In this document: positions 46,685 to 54,887 of the stretch, piece by piece | Layout: every line of letters starts with the position of its first letter | How positions within the stretch are numbered: position 1 is the first letter of the stretch | Assembly: GCA_016185015.1 (NCBI GenBank) | Contig: JACPOI010000051.1 | Span: forward strand, 31,902 to 95,901 | Origin: Burkholderiales bacterium | GTDB taxonomy: Bacteria > Pseudomonadota > Gammaproteobacteria > Burkholderiales > Burkholderiaceae_C | Length of the DNA: 64,000 nucleotides | Direction of reading: 5' to 3' | Notes under the pieces: model-generated | What the model saw: only the letters and a program-made list of their open reading frames with translations | Told to the model about the DNA's origin: nothing | Databases searched by the model: none | Translations under genes and position numbers: made by a program

Positions 46685-47589
46685 CCCTGGATTTTAGCGG
46701 TCGCACTCCAGACAGCAGCCCATTGCGCCGTGGCCGCTGTCAAGCAGTCGCCGATGGTCGTGCCCGACACCCGCAGGTCCAGCACGTCGGCGGCGGTCTT
46801 GAGGGCGAGCAGCGGGTCGCGTGTGTCCAGCGCCTGGGCGCCGTTCTGCTTGCTGAGTTTTTCGCCGTTGGCGCCCAGCACCAGCGGTGTGTGCAGGTAG
46901 ACGGGTGTGGGCAGTCCGAGAGCGAACTGCAGTAGGATCTGGCGTGCTGTGTTGTCGGCCAGGTCCTCGCCACGCACGATGTGCGTGACGCCCTGGGCGC
47001 CGTCGTCCACCACCACCGCCAGCTGGTAGGCGAAATAGCCATCGGCGCGTTTCAGCACGAAATCACCGACGTCGGCCTCCACATCCTGTGTCTGGGGACC
47101 CAGGCGGCGGTCGGTCCAGGGCACGATGCTGGCGGGCACGCGCAGGCGCCAGGCGCGTGGCGCTTTGCTGTGCAGCCCGTCACGGCAGGTGCCGGGGTAG
47201 ACCAGTTCGCCATGGCGCGGTTTCGCACGCCCCAGGCGCTGCTGTTCGGCTTCGATGTCACGGCGAGAGCAGGCGCAAGGGTAGGCCAGACCGCGCGCCA
47301 CGAGTTCATCGAGCGCCTGCTGGTAGAGCGCGCTGCGCTGCGACTGGTAAAGGGGCGGCTCGTCCGGCAGCAGGCCGCAATCGGCGAGCTGCTGCAGGAT
47401 CACTCGGTCGGCGCCGGGTACACAGCGTGGCACGTCGACATCCTCGATGCGCACCAGCCAGCGCCCGCCGTGGGCGCGTGCATCGAGCCAGCTGGCGAGT
47501 GCCGCCACCAGCGAGCCGGCGTGCAGCGGGCCGGTGGGTGAGGGGGCGAAGCGGCCGACGTAATCTCTCACGGTGTGCAAAAGAGGCAT
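46681..47589 (-). CDS. gluQ: Glutamyl-Q tRNA(Asp) synthetase
   Basis: A truncated paralogue of glutamyl-tRNA synthetase, 302 residues, without an anticodon-binding domain. It places Glu on queuosine-34 of tRNA-Asp. The class I signatures are [18 protein letters not shown] and [11 protein letters not shown] zinc knuckle Cys pair [11 protein letters not shown] and the distal YPGTCRDG are present. I prefer ATG 47589 (MPLLHTV); the alternative ATG 47604 would run into a palindromic repeat. First gene of a tRNA-modification cluster. Confidence 0.94.
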   Translation of the reverse strand: MPLLHTVRDYVGRFAPSPTGPLHAGSLVAALASWLDARAHGGRWLVRIEDVDVPRCVPGADRVILQQLADCGLLPDEPPLYQSQRSALYQQALDELVARGLAYPCACSRRDIEAEQQRLGRAKPRHGELVYPGTCRDGLHSKAPRAWRLRVPASIVPWTDRRLGPQTQDVEADVGDFVLKRADGYFAYQLAVVVDDGAQGVTHIVRGEDLADNTARQILLQFALGLPTPVYLHTPLVLGANGEKLSKQNGAQALDTRDPLLALKTAADVLDLRVSGTTIGDCLTAATAQWAAVWSATAKIQG

Positions 47590-47600
47590 GAAGCACGCAC

Positions 47601-47670
47601 CCATTCGCGTTGAGCTTGTTGAAACGCTCAGCCGACACGGCGGGACGTCGACAGGCTCAGTCCGAACGGA
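47601..47670. repeat. REP-like inverted repeat upstream of gluQ
   Basis: Arms around TTGAGCTTGTTGA (47610-47622) and TCGACAGGCTCAG (47648-47660) are imperfect inverted copies. They resemble the TTCGACAAGCTCAG-type repeat seen between genes in many beta-proteobacteria. It lies between the FAD oxidoreductase stop and gluQ start. Confidence 0.55.
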
Positions 47671-47671
47671 T

Positions 47672-48718
47672 TCAGCAGATTTTCAGCGCCAGCTCCAGTC
47701 CGGAGACAAAGGCGTCCTCGACACGGTGGCCCATGCACCAGTCGCCGCAGGCGCCGATGCGCGAGGCCGGGTCCCACAGGTGGCTCTGGTCCAGGGGCTG
47801 GATGGTCTGCGCGTAGTGCCAGCGGTGCACGGTGGCATAGCTGGGTTCGGCGCGGATGCCCGTGACTTCGGCAAAGGCCTTGAGCAGCTTGGATTGCACG
47901 CGCTCGGCGTCGTCGTTGAGGTGCTCCTGCGACCAGGCCGGGCTGGCCTGTACGGTCCAGCGTTCGATGGGGCCGCGTTGCGGCTTGCTCGATTCGCGTG
48001 CCAGCCAGGCAATGCGGTGGTGCGTGCTGCGCGCCGCATTCCACTGAGGCCCCAGCGCCGACAGGCCTGGCTGCATGGCCTGCGGAAAGGCCACCATCAG
48101 TGTCCAGCAGGGCGCGACCCGGACTTCGGCGATGCGCTCGGCCAGGGCCGGTGCCTGCTTCGAGTTGCGCAGCAGTTCGTGCGCCTGCACGCTGGGCATG
48201 GCCAGCAGCACGCCATCAAAACCAGAGTGCACGTGGCGGCTGTCGTCCAGGCCTTCGGTGTGCAGCTGCCAGCGACGCTCGTTCAGCGCATCACGTTCGA
48301 TCTTGACTACCCGGGTCTGCAGTTCCACCGCACCCTGGGCCAGCAGCGGTTCGGCCCAGCGCTTGACGAGCGCGTTCATGCCGGGGGTGGCCACCCAGTG
48401 CGATTCGCGGGTGGGCAGCGGCGCGGCCACCACCCGGCCCAGCGGGTCGAGCACGCGCACGGCGTTGGCGCTCCAGGGCCGGCACAGGCCGGGCACGGTT
48501 TCCAGGGCGCGCGCGAACATCGGGTTGCGCACCGTGAAGTACTGGGTGCCGTGGTCGAAGCTGCCGAACTCGGTGTCACGCGTGGCCATGCGGCCGCCGG
48601 CGCCGCGGCTTTTCTCGAACAGCGTGACCTGGTGGCCGGCCTGCACCAGCGTGCGGGCGCAGGCCACGCCGGCCATGCCGGCGCCGATGACGGCGTAATG
48701 TTGCGCGGGTTTTTTCAT
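47672..48718 (-). CDS. FAD-dependent amine-oxidoreductase-like protein (renalase-type)
   Basis: A 348-residue flavoprotein. The dinucleotide fold [18 protein letters not shown] starts at ~7, then [14 protein letters not shown] binds the ribose/pyrophosphate, and [20 protein letters not shown] near the end is the second FAD contact. The layout matches bacterial renalase-like or NAD(P)-binding oxidoreductases, which oxidise mis-reduced NAD(P)H isomers. No signal peptide. The start at 48718 is the first Met of the FAD fold. Substrate not assignable. Confidence 0.87.
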   Translation of the reverse strand: MKKPAQHYAVIGAGMAGVACARTLVQAGHQVTLFEKSRGAGGRMATRDTEFGSFDHGTQYFTVRNPMFARALETVPGLCRPWSANAVRVLDPLGRVVAAPLPTRESHWVATPGMNALVKRWAEPLLAQGAVELQTRVVKIERDALNERRWQLHTEGLDDSRHVHSGFDGVLLAMPSVQAHELLRNSKQAPALAERIAEVRVAPCWTLMVAFPQAMQPGLSALGPQWNAARSTHHRIAWLARESSKPQRGPIERWTVQASPAWSQEHLNDDAERVQSKLLKAFAEVTGIRAEPSYATVHRWHYAQTIQPLDQSHLWDPASRIGACGDWCMGHRVEDAFVSGLELALKIC

Positions 48719-48813
48719 GTCGGCAGTCTCCGTTCTTGTCGATATTTCAGTTGCAGCTTCGCTTCCACTGTACCGGAGCGGCGGCCGGCCCTCCCGGGCG
48801 CCGCCGCCGGGCG

Positions 48814-49758
48814 TCAGAAACTGGTGTGGACCGGCCCGAGCAGTGCGCGGCGGGTGGCCGGGCTTTCGAGCTGCTGCAGCCACCATTGCAGGGCGCGGCC
48901 TTGCTGGTGCTCGGTGCCGCCGCGCCAGGCGTAACTCACGCGCACCACGCGCGGCGGTCGCTCGGTTTTCTTGACCACGAGGTGGCCGGCTTCGATGTGC
49001 GGGCGCGCCATGCTCTCGGGCACGAAGCCGCCGCCCAGGCCGCGCAGCTGCGCATCGAGCTTGGCCTGCATGGTGGCCACGGTGAAGACGTCCTGTCCGG
49101 CCAGCAGGCCGATGGTCAGACCGCTGCCGCGTTGCGCGGAGTCGGCCACCGCCACGGCGCGATGGCGCAGCAGCATCTCGTCGGTCAGGCGCTCGGGCTC
49201 AGCCGCCAGCGGGTGATGCGGCGCCACGGCGTAGACGAAGCTGACCGGCCCCAGGGGCTTGCCGTGCACGCCGGCGCTGGTGCTGGGGTCCAGGGCCACG
49301 CCGATGGCCAGGTCGGCCTGACCGGCGGTCAGCGCTTCCAGCGTGCCCGAGAGGGTTTCCTCGCGCAGTTTCAGGCGGGTCGGTGCGCCCAGGGCGAAGA
49401 AGCTTTCGCACAGCTCCATGACCGTGGTGCGGTGGATGATGCCGTCCAGCGCCACCGTGAACTGCGATTCCCAGCCCGTGGCCACGCGCTTGACGCGGTT
49501 GGCCACAGCGTCGATTTCCGTCAGTAGGCGCTGCCCCTCGCGCAGCAGCTCGGCGCCGGCGGCGGTGAGCCTGGCCTGGCGTGAGCTGCGGTCGTAGAGC
49601 AGCACGTCCAGCGCATCCTCGATCTGGCGCACCCGGTAGGTCAGGGCGCTGGGCACCACACCCAGGGCGCGCGCGGCGGCGGCAAAGCTGCCGGCGTGCT
49701 CGATGGTTTGCAGCATGGCCAGGGCGTCGGGGGTCAGAACGTCACGAGCAGTTTGCAT
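48814..49758 (-). CDS. LysR-family regulator next to the pirin operon
   Basis: A 314-residue LysR regulator with helix-turn-helix LAMLQTIEHAGSFAAAARALGVVPSALTYRVRQIE, linker helix to ~90 and a two-lobe effector domain. It is divergent from pirin-doxX-flavodoxin with an inverted-repeat LysR box between. In many proteobacteria this arrangement controls a quinone- or electrophile-response operon, so it is probably the activator here. A direct redox Cys is not obvious (single Cys in MELCESFF). Confidence 0.93.
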   Translation of the reverse strand: MQTARDVLTPDALAMLQTIEHAGSFAAAARALGVVPSALTYRVRQIEDALDVLLYDRSSRQARLTAAGAELLREGQRLLTEIDAVANRVKRVATGWESQFTVALDGIIHRTTVMELCESFFALGAPTRLKLREETLSGTLEALTAGQADLAIGVALDPSTSAGVHGKPLGPVSFVYAVAPHHPLAAEPERLTDEMLLRHRAVAVADSAQRGSGLTIGLLAGQDVFTVATMQAKLDAQLRGLGGGFVPESMARPHIEAGHLVVKKTERPPRVVRVSYAWRGGTEHQQGRALQWWLQQLESPATRRALLGPVHTSF

Positions 49759-49773
49759 GGTGGATCATCTTAA

Positions 49774-49790
49774 ATTCAATTTATTTGAAT
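49774..49790. promoter_or_regulatory. LysR-type box in the lysR/pirin divergent promoter
   Basis: ATTCAA (49774-49779), TTTAT, TTGAAT (49785-49790) is a perfect inverted repeat and contains T-N11-A. It lies 15 bases from the lysR ATG and about 96 bases upstream of the pirin ATG, in an AT-rich patch. Confidence 0.65.
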
Positions 49791-49886
49791 GATGCCATCA
49801 AAGCGCATGGATCGCAAACCCCGCAGACCGGCCTAAAGTTCATCCCATCGCAGGCCTGCCCTGCTGAACCCTGGAAGGAGCCCACC

Positions 49887-50588
49887 ATGCTGACCGTACG
49901 CAAATCGCAGGACCGCGGCTACGCCGATCACGGCTGGCTCAAGTCCTTCCACAGCTTTTCCTTTGCCGGTTATTACGACCCGCAGCATATGGGCTGGGGC
50001 AACCTGCGCGTGATCAACGAGGACCGCATCGCCCCGGGCACCGGCTTCGGCACGCACGGCCACCGCGATATGGAGATCATCAGCTACGTGCTGTCCGGCG
50101 AACTCGCGCACAAGGACAACATGGGCAACGGCCGCGCCATCCCGCCGGGCGACGTGCAGCGCATGAGCGCCGGCAACGGTGTGATGCACAGCGAATACAA
50201 CCACGCGCCCAAGGACACGACGCACTTCTTCCAGATCTGGATCGAGCCGAACGTGACCGGCATTCCGGCCAGCTACGAGCAGAAGACCTTTGCCACCCCC
50301 GAGAAGCGCGGTGCGCTGCGGCTGGTGGCCTCGCCCGATGGCGCCAACGGTTCCGTGACCGTTCATGCCGATGCACGCCTGTACGCCGGCTTGTTCGACG
50401 GCAGCGAAACCGCGACACTGTCCCTGGACCCGGCGCGCAAGAGCTATGTGCACCTGGTGCGCGGCGAGCTGGAGGTCAATGGCCAGCGACTGAGCGGCGG
50501 CGACGCCGCCCTGCTGGCCGGCGAAAGCCAGATCGAGCTCAAGGCCGGCAAGGACGCCGAAGTGCTGGTTTTCGACCTGGCCGACTGA
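49887..50588 (+). CDS. Pirin family protein (YhhW-type quercetinase-like)
   Basis: A 233-residue bicupin. The metal ligands are His57 and His59 in GTHGHRDMEI and His101 and Glu103 in MHSEYNH. Length and the start MLTVRKSQDRGYADHGWLKSFHSFSF match E. coli YhhW, which has quercetin 2,3-dioxygenase activity in vitro. The ATG at 49887 has GGAAGGAG at 49873-49880. First gene of an operon with DoxX and a flavodoxin reductase, under the divergent LysR protein. Confidence 0.94.
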   Translation: MLTVRKSQDRGYADHGWLKSFHSFSFAGYYDPQHMGWGNLRVINEDRIAPGTGFGTHGHRDMEIISYVLSGELAHKDNMGNGRAIPPGDVQRMSAGNGVMHSEYNHAPKDTTHFFQIWIEPNVTGIPASYEQKTFATPEKRGALRLVASPDGANGSVTVHADARLYAGLFDGSETATLSLDPARKSYVHLVRGELEVNGQRLSGGDAALLAGESQIELKAGKDAEVLVFDLAD

Positions 50589-50643
50589 TTTTTTTCTCAC
50601 CCTGTTTCATTCACCCTGTCTCATTTCACCCAAGGAGCTTCCC

Positions 50644-51054
50644 ATGTTCAACACACTGCAAAACCCCCTGTCCCTCATCGGTCGCCTGCTGCTGGCCGCC
50701 CTGTTCCTGCCGGCTGGCATTAGCAAGATCGGCGGCTTTGCCGGTACCGCCGGTTACATCGCCTCCAAGGGCCTGCCCCTGCCGGAAGTGGGCGCAGCCA
50801 TCGCCGTCGCGGTGGAAATCCTCGGTGGCCTGGCCCTGATCCTCGGTTTCGGCACCCGCCTGGCCGCCCTGGCGCTGGCCCTGTTCACGCTGGTTGCGAC
50901 CTTCATCTTCCACAACTACTGGGGCGTGCCGGCTGACCAGGCCTTCGTGCAGCAGCTGATGTTCAACAAGAACATCGCGGTGGTCGGCGGCCTGCTGGTG
51001 CTGGCCGCGCACGGTGCCGGCGCCTGGAGCCTGGACGCCAAGCGTCAGCGCTGA
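50644..51054 (+). CDS. DoxX-family membrane protein
   Basis: A 136-residue membrane protein with four helices. It begins LSLIGRLLLAALFLPAGISKIGGFAGTAGYI and has HNYWGVPAD in the loop before the last helices, typical of DoxX/YphA-type proteins. Such proteins accompany redox enzymes and may help reduce quinones or oxidised thiols at the membrane. It lies between pirin and flavodoxin genes; AAGGAG precedes the ATG. Confidence 0.9.
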   Translation: MFNTLQNPLSLIGRLLLAALFLPAGISKIGGFAGTAGYIASKGLPLPEVGAAIAVAVEILGGLALILGFGTRLAALALALFTLVATFIFHNYWGVPADQAFVQQLMFNKNIAVVGGLLVLAAHGAGAWSLDAKRQR

Positions 51055-51065
51055 TCCTCAGCCCG

Positions 51066-51100
51066 CGTGCCGGGTCTCGTGACACACGAGATCCGGCACG
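51066..51100 (+). terminator. Long hairpin between doxX and the flavodoxin gene
   Basis: A 15-bp stem (51066-51080 with 51086-51100, one G-T pair, loop of 5) starts 11 bases after the doxX stop. A T-rich stretch follows later (51122-51130). It may lower read-through into the next gene or stabilise the upstream message. Confidence 0.6.
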
Positions 51101-51144
51101 GGTCCTTGCATTTTCTCAAGTCGTTTTTTTACCGGAGTCATCTC

Positions 51145-51699
51145 ATGGCAAAAGTTGCTGTTGTCTTTCATTCGGGTTACGGTCATACCCAGCGCCTGGC
51201 CCAATCCGTGGCCGAAGGGGCCGGCGCCGAGCTGCTCACCATCGACGCCGAGGGCAACCTGCCCGAAGCTGCGTGGGAGACGCTAGCTGCCGCCGACGCC
51301 ATCATCATGGGCTCGCCCACCTACATGGGCAGCGTGAGCTGGCAGTTCAAGAAGTTCGCCGACGCTTCCAGCAAGCCCTGGTACACCCAGGCCTGGAAGG
51401 ACAAGGTGTTCGCAGGCTTCACCAACAGTTCCAACGTCAACGGCGACAAGGGTTCCACCTTGAGCTATCTGCACACGCTGGCCATGCAGCATGGCGGCCT
51501 GTGGGTTGGCCTGGGCATGGCGTACCACAACACCAAGGACTCCAAGCGCAGCGACGTCAACTACCTGGCCGCCAACGCCGGCCTTATGGGCCAGACGGCT
51601 TCGGACGCGCCGGCCGACAAGATGGAAGCCGGTGATCTGGAAACCGCGCGCCTGTTCGGCCAGCGCGTGGCTGCCATCGCTGCCAAGCTGCGCGGCTGA
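51145..51699 (+). CDS. Flavodoxin-fold NAD(P)H:quinone reductase (WrbA-like)
   Basis: A 184-residue flavodoxin-family reductase. The FMN phosphate loop is VVFHSGYGHTQRLAQSV, then AIIMGSPTYMGSVSWQFKKF, typical of WrbA/NAD(P)H:quinone oxidoreductases. It should reduce quinones by two electrons and limit radical formation. ATG 51145 follows CCGGAG. Third gene of the pirin-doxX-flavodoxin set, after a strong hairpin. Confidence 0.9.
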   Translation: MAKVAVVFHSGYGHTQRLAQSVAEGAGAELLTIDAEGNLPEAAWETLAAADAIIMGSPTYMGSVSWQFKKFADASSKPWYTQAWKDKVFAGFTNSSNVNGDKGSTLSYLHTLAMQHGGLWVGLGMAYHNTKDSKRSDVNYLAANAGLMGQTASDAPADKMEAGDLETARLFGQRVAAIAAKLRG

Positions 51700-51725
51700 G
51701 CGTAGAGTCGGGCTCCAGGAGGGGC

Positions 51726-51995
51726 TGGGGCCTGTTCACGCTAATTTCTCAAGATGCGTTGCGAATCAAAAAGGCCATGCGCAAGGCGCGAAACGCAGCC
51801 GGGGTCGCCCCCCGGCAAGGCTTCGCAACGCCGCGCATGGCCTTTTTGGTCGCAACCCGGAGGGAATGGGGTGCAAACCGCGCCACTCGTTGTTGCACTC
51901 CTAACCCAGGCGGCCAGCCTGGGCGTCGTCGTGCGCCTAGATTGGCGCGGTTTGCACCCCATTCGCAATTGAGAAATTAGCGTGAACAGGCCCCA
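51726..51995. repeat. 270-bp structured element with perfect 27-bp terminal inverted repeats
   Basis: The outermost 27 bases (51726-51752) are repeated in inverse at 51969-51995 without a mismatch. Inside lie two further perfect inverted repeats: 15 bp (51768-51782 / 51833-51847) around a GCCGGGG/CCCCGGC hairpin, and 22 bp (51864-51885 / 51943-51964) around CCCAGGC-GGCCA-GCCTGGG (51905-51923). There is no open frame of note and no clear target duplication. It ends three bases before the second pirin ATG, so it must form the 5' leader of that gene. MITE-like; name unknown to me. Confidence 0.85.
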
Positions 51996-51998
51996 ACC

Positions 51999-52880
51999 AT
52001 GACATCGCCACTGCACATCCTCACGGGCCACCAGAAGGATCTGGGGGGCGGTTTCCTGGTGCGGCGCCTGCTGCCCGCTGCGACGCAGCGTTCGGTGGGC
52101 CCCTTCATCTTCTTCGACCACTTCGGGCCCGCGCTGGAAACGCCGCAGACCGAGCACGACGTGCGGCCGCATCCGCACATCGGCCTGGCCACGGTCACTT
52201 ACCTGTTCGAGGGCGCCATGATGCACCGCGACAGCATCGGCTCCTCGCAGCTGATCGAGCCCGGCGCCATCAACTGGATGACGGCCGGGCGCGGTATCGT
52301 GCATTCCGAGCGTCGCCCCGAGTCGCTGCGCAGCAGCACTTACACCAACCATGGCTTGCAGCTCTGGGTGGCCCTGCCGCGCGAGTTTGAAGAGGTCGAG
52401 CCGTCTTTCGAGCACACACCGGCCGCGGCCATCCCCGAAGGGCGGGTTGATGATGCGACAGTGCGCGTGCTGGTGGGGCAGGCCTTCGGCTTGCGTTCGC
52501 CGGTGCATACGCTGATGCCCACGCTGTACCTGGATGTGCAGCTGTCGGCCGGCGGCCGTCTTCAGCTGCCCGCGCTGGCGCCCGAGATGGCTGTCTATGT
52601 GGTGCAGGGCTCGCTGGCAATCGATGGCCAGCCGCTGGCGGCCTTGCAGATGGGTGTGCCGGACCCGGCGGGCACGGAGTTGATCGCCAGCGAGGCCACC
52701 CGCCTGATGGTGATCGGCGGTGCGCCGCTGGATGCGCCGCGCCATATGTGGTGGAATTTCGTTTCCAGTCGCAAGGAGCGCATCGCGCAGGCGGCCGACG
52801 ACTGGGAGGCCCAGCGCCTGGGTCAGGTGCCGGGCGAGACCGAGTTCATTCCCCTGCCTGAGCGACGCTTCCTGTCCTGA
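51999..52880 (+). CDS. Pirin family protein, second type (C-terminal domain extended)
   Basis: A 293-residue bicupin of the YhaK/pirin group. The metal site reads DVRPHPHIGLATVTYLFEGAMMHRDS, then GIVHSERRPE. It has an additional C-terminal cupin half containing MAVYVVQGSLAIDGQPL. By sequence it is not a recent copy of the pirin at 49887. The ATG at 51999 directly follows the 270-bp element, so no Shine-Dalgarno site of its own is visible (GGCCCCAACC precedes it). Its expression may depend on the element. Confidence 0.92.
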   Translation: MTSPLHILTGHQKDLGGGFLVRRLLPAATQRSVGPFIFFDHFGPALETPQTEHDVRPHPHIGLATVTYLFEGAMMHRDSIGSSQLIEPGAINWMTAGRGIVHSERRPESLRSSTYTNHGLQLWVALPREFEEVEPSFEHTPAAAIPEGRVDDATVRVLVGQAFGLRSPVHTLMPTLYLDVQLSAGGRLQLPALAPEMAVYVVQGSLAIDGQPLAALQMGVPDPAGTELIASEATRLMVIGGAPLDAPRHMWWNFVSSRKERIAQAADDWEAQRLGQVPGETEFIPLPERRFLS

Positions 52881-52925
52881 AGCAAGAGACGAGACCCGGA
52901 CCGGGCCGGGCTTCGTGGCCAGTGA

Positions 52926-54887
52926 TCAGCTGGTGATCTTGAACACGCTGACCATCTCGTTGAGACGGTTGGCCTGATCGCGCAGGCTGGCCGCTGCTGC
53001 GGCGGATTCCTCGACCAGGGCCGAGTTCTGCTGCGTCATCTGGTCGATGCCGGTGATCGAGTCGTTGACGCGTGCGATACCCGAGGACTGCTCGACCGTG
53101 GCCGCGCTGATCTCGCCGATCAGGTCGGTCACGCGCCGGACCTGGGCCACGATCTCGCCCATGGTGTTGCCGGCGTCGCCGACCAGGTGCGAGCCTTTGT
53201 CCACCTGGTTCACGCTGTCGGAGATCAGGGCCTTGATCTCCTTGGCGGCCTCGGCGCTGCGCTGCGCCAGCAAACGCACTTCACCCGCCACCACCGCAAA
53301 CCCCCGGCCCTGCTCGCCGGCGCGCGCGGCTTCCACTGCGGCGTTGAGGGCCAGGATGTTGGTCTGGAAGGCAATGCCGTCGATCACGCCGATGATGTCG
53401 TTGATCTTCTTCGATGCGTTCTGGATGCCGGCCATGGTGCTCACGACCTCTCCTACGGCCTGGCCGCCGCGCGCGGCGACCTGGGAAGCGGTGGCCGCCA
53501 GCTGCGAGGCCTGGCGCGCGTTGTCGGCACTGTGCTGCACGGTCTGCGTGAGGCTGCCCATGGCCGAAGCGGTCTGCTCCAGGGAGCCGGCCTGCTGTTC
53601 GGTGCGGGAACTCAGGTCGGCATTGCCCTGGGCGATTTCCGAGGAGGCGGTGGCAATGGACTCGGCCGCGCCCTTGACGTTGCTGATGATGCCCACCAGG
53701 GAGCGGTCAGCGCGGCGCAGGTCGTCCATCAGGTCGGCGAATTCGTCGCGTGTGGCCGGCTCGGGCACGGTGCCCAGCTCGCCCGCGGCAATGGCGCGGC
53801 CGGCCTGCTTGGCCTGCTGCATGGCACCGGTGATGCCGTAGTACATGCCCATGTAGAGGTAGATCGAGACCAGGATGCCCAGGCCCAGCACGATGCCCAG
53901 CAGGGTGCGCTTGGTGGCAGCGCTGCTGGAGCGCTCGGCCAGCAGTTCGTCCATGACCTTGCGGTTGGCCTCCACCAGTGCCCAGGCCGCGTCGATGGTG
54001 GCTTGTGCCGCCTGGCCGGCCTGTTGCTGGGTGACACCGATGGTGTCCGAGGTGGTGAAGTTCTTGCGCGTGAAGGCGATGAACTCCTTGGCGCTGGACT
54101 TGAGGGTGTCGAAGTTCTTGCTGAGCTTCTTTTCCACGTCGGGGTTGGCCTTCATGGCCTGGGAGAGCATGGTCTCGACCGTGCCGAAGGTGTCGCTCAG
54201 TCGCGCCTCGGTCACTTCGTAGAACACCTTGTCCGCGGGCTTGATGTCGCCGCGCGAGACGTTGAGCGTGGAATACGCGGCCATGCGCACGGCGATGCCA
54301 GCGGTGCTGGGCGTGTTGTTGGCCAGCGGATAGCCCAGGTAGAACAGATCGAGGTCCGGGTCCAGCGACATGCGCGAGCGGTTGCCCATGTCGCGCATGA
54401 AGGCGTACAGGCGTCCGTACTCCGGCGCGTGCGCGCCGAAGGCCTTCTGTGCGAAGTCAGCGTCCAGCGGCAGGGCGTCGACCTTCTTCTGCAACTCAGC
54501 CCAGCCTTCCTGCAGGCCCTTGAGTTCCTTGCCCATGTCGAACCAGGGAGCGGAGGCCTTCACGCCGTCTTCGATGCGCTTGAGCACGGCATCCACCGCC
54601 TTGGCGTTGTCCTTGAAACGCTGGCGCACGGCGGGGTCACCAGGTGCGGCCGTGATGGTGATGCGCCGGCTTTCGATCAGCACCTTGTTCCATTCCACTA
54701 GGTCGGCCATCAGGGCGACAGCAGCGCGTTCCGAGGCGATCATGCTCACACGTGACTGCAGGGCCGAGAGCTGGGAGATGCCCATGTAGAGCAGCAGGGC
54801 CAGGGCCACGAGGCCAGAGAGTGCGAACTTGTAGCTGAAGCGCAGGCGTGCCATCAGGGCCGTGGCGGGCCCGAAAAAACCGGTCAT
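52926..54887 (-). CDS. Methyl-accepting chemotaxis protein
   Basis: A 653-residue receptor. TM1 lies at ~15-35, a periplasmic helical domain of about 280 residues follows, then TM2 at ~313-337, HAMP-like linker and the signalling coiled coil. The hairpin tip is [31 protein letters not shown], the CheA/CheW-binding motif. No C-terminal CheR pentapeptide (it ends VFKITS). The ATG overlaps the upstream EAL-protein stop in an ATGA, so translation is coupled. Last gene of a three-gene signalling operon. Confidence 0.95.
   Translation of the reverse strand: MTGFFGPATALMARLRFSYKFALSGLVALALLLYMGISQLSALQSRVSMIASERAAVALMADLVEWNKVLIESRRITITAAPGDPAVRQRFKDNAKAVDAVLKRIEDGVKASAPWFDMGKELKGLQEGWAELQKKVDALPLDADFAQKAFGAHAPEYGRLYAFMRDMGNRSRMSLDPDLDLFYLGYPLANNTPSTAGIAVRMAAYSTLNVSRGDIKPADKVFYEVTEARLSDTFGTVETMLSQAMKANPDVEKKLSKNFDTLKSSAKEFIAFTRKNFTTSDTIGVTQQQAGQAAQATIDAAWALVEANRKVMDELLAERSSSAATKRTLLGIVLGLGILVSIYLYMGMYYGITGAMQQAKQAGRAIAAGELGTVPEPATRDEFADLMDDLRRADRSLVGIISNVKGAAESIATASSEIAQGNADLSSRTEQQAGSLEQTASAMGSLTQTVQHSADNARQASQLAATASQVAARGGQAVGEVVSTMAGIQNASKKINDIIGVIDGIAFQTNILALNAAVEAARAGEQGRGFAVVAGEVRLLAQRSAEAAKEIKALISDSVNQVDKGSHLVGDAGNTMGEIVAQVRRVTDLIGEISAATVEQSSGIARVNDSITGIDQMTQQNSALVEESAAAAASLRDQANRLNEMVSVFKITS

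Noticed and set aside
51726..51995. Integron attC site or CRISPR leader
   Set aside because: The inverted ends are too long and perfect for attC, there are no R/L core boxes, no integrase, and no regularly spaced direct repeats.
53187..54701. 504-codon open frame opposite the chemotaxis receptor
   Set aside because: Gly/Leu/His-rich mirror frame; the receptor frame has the canonical signalling motif.
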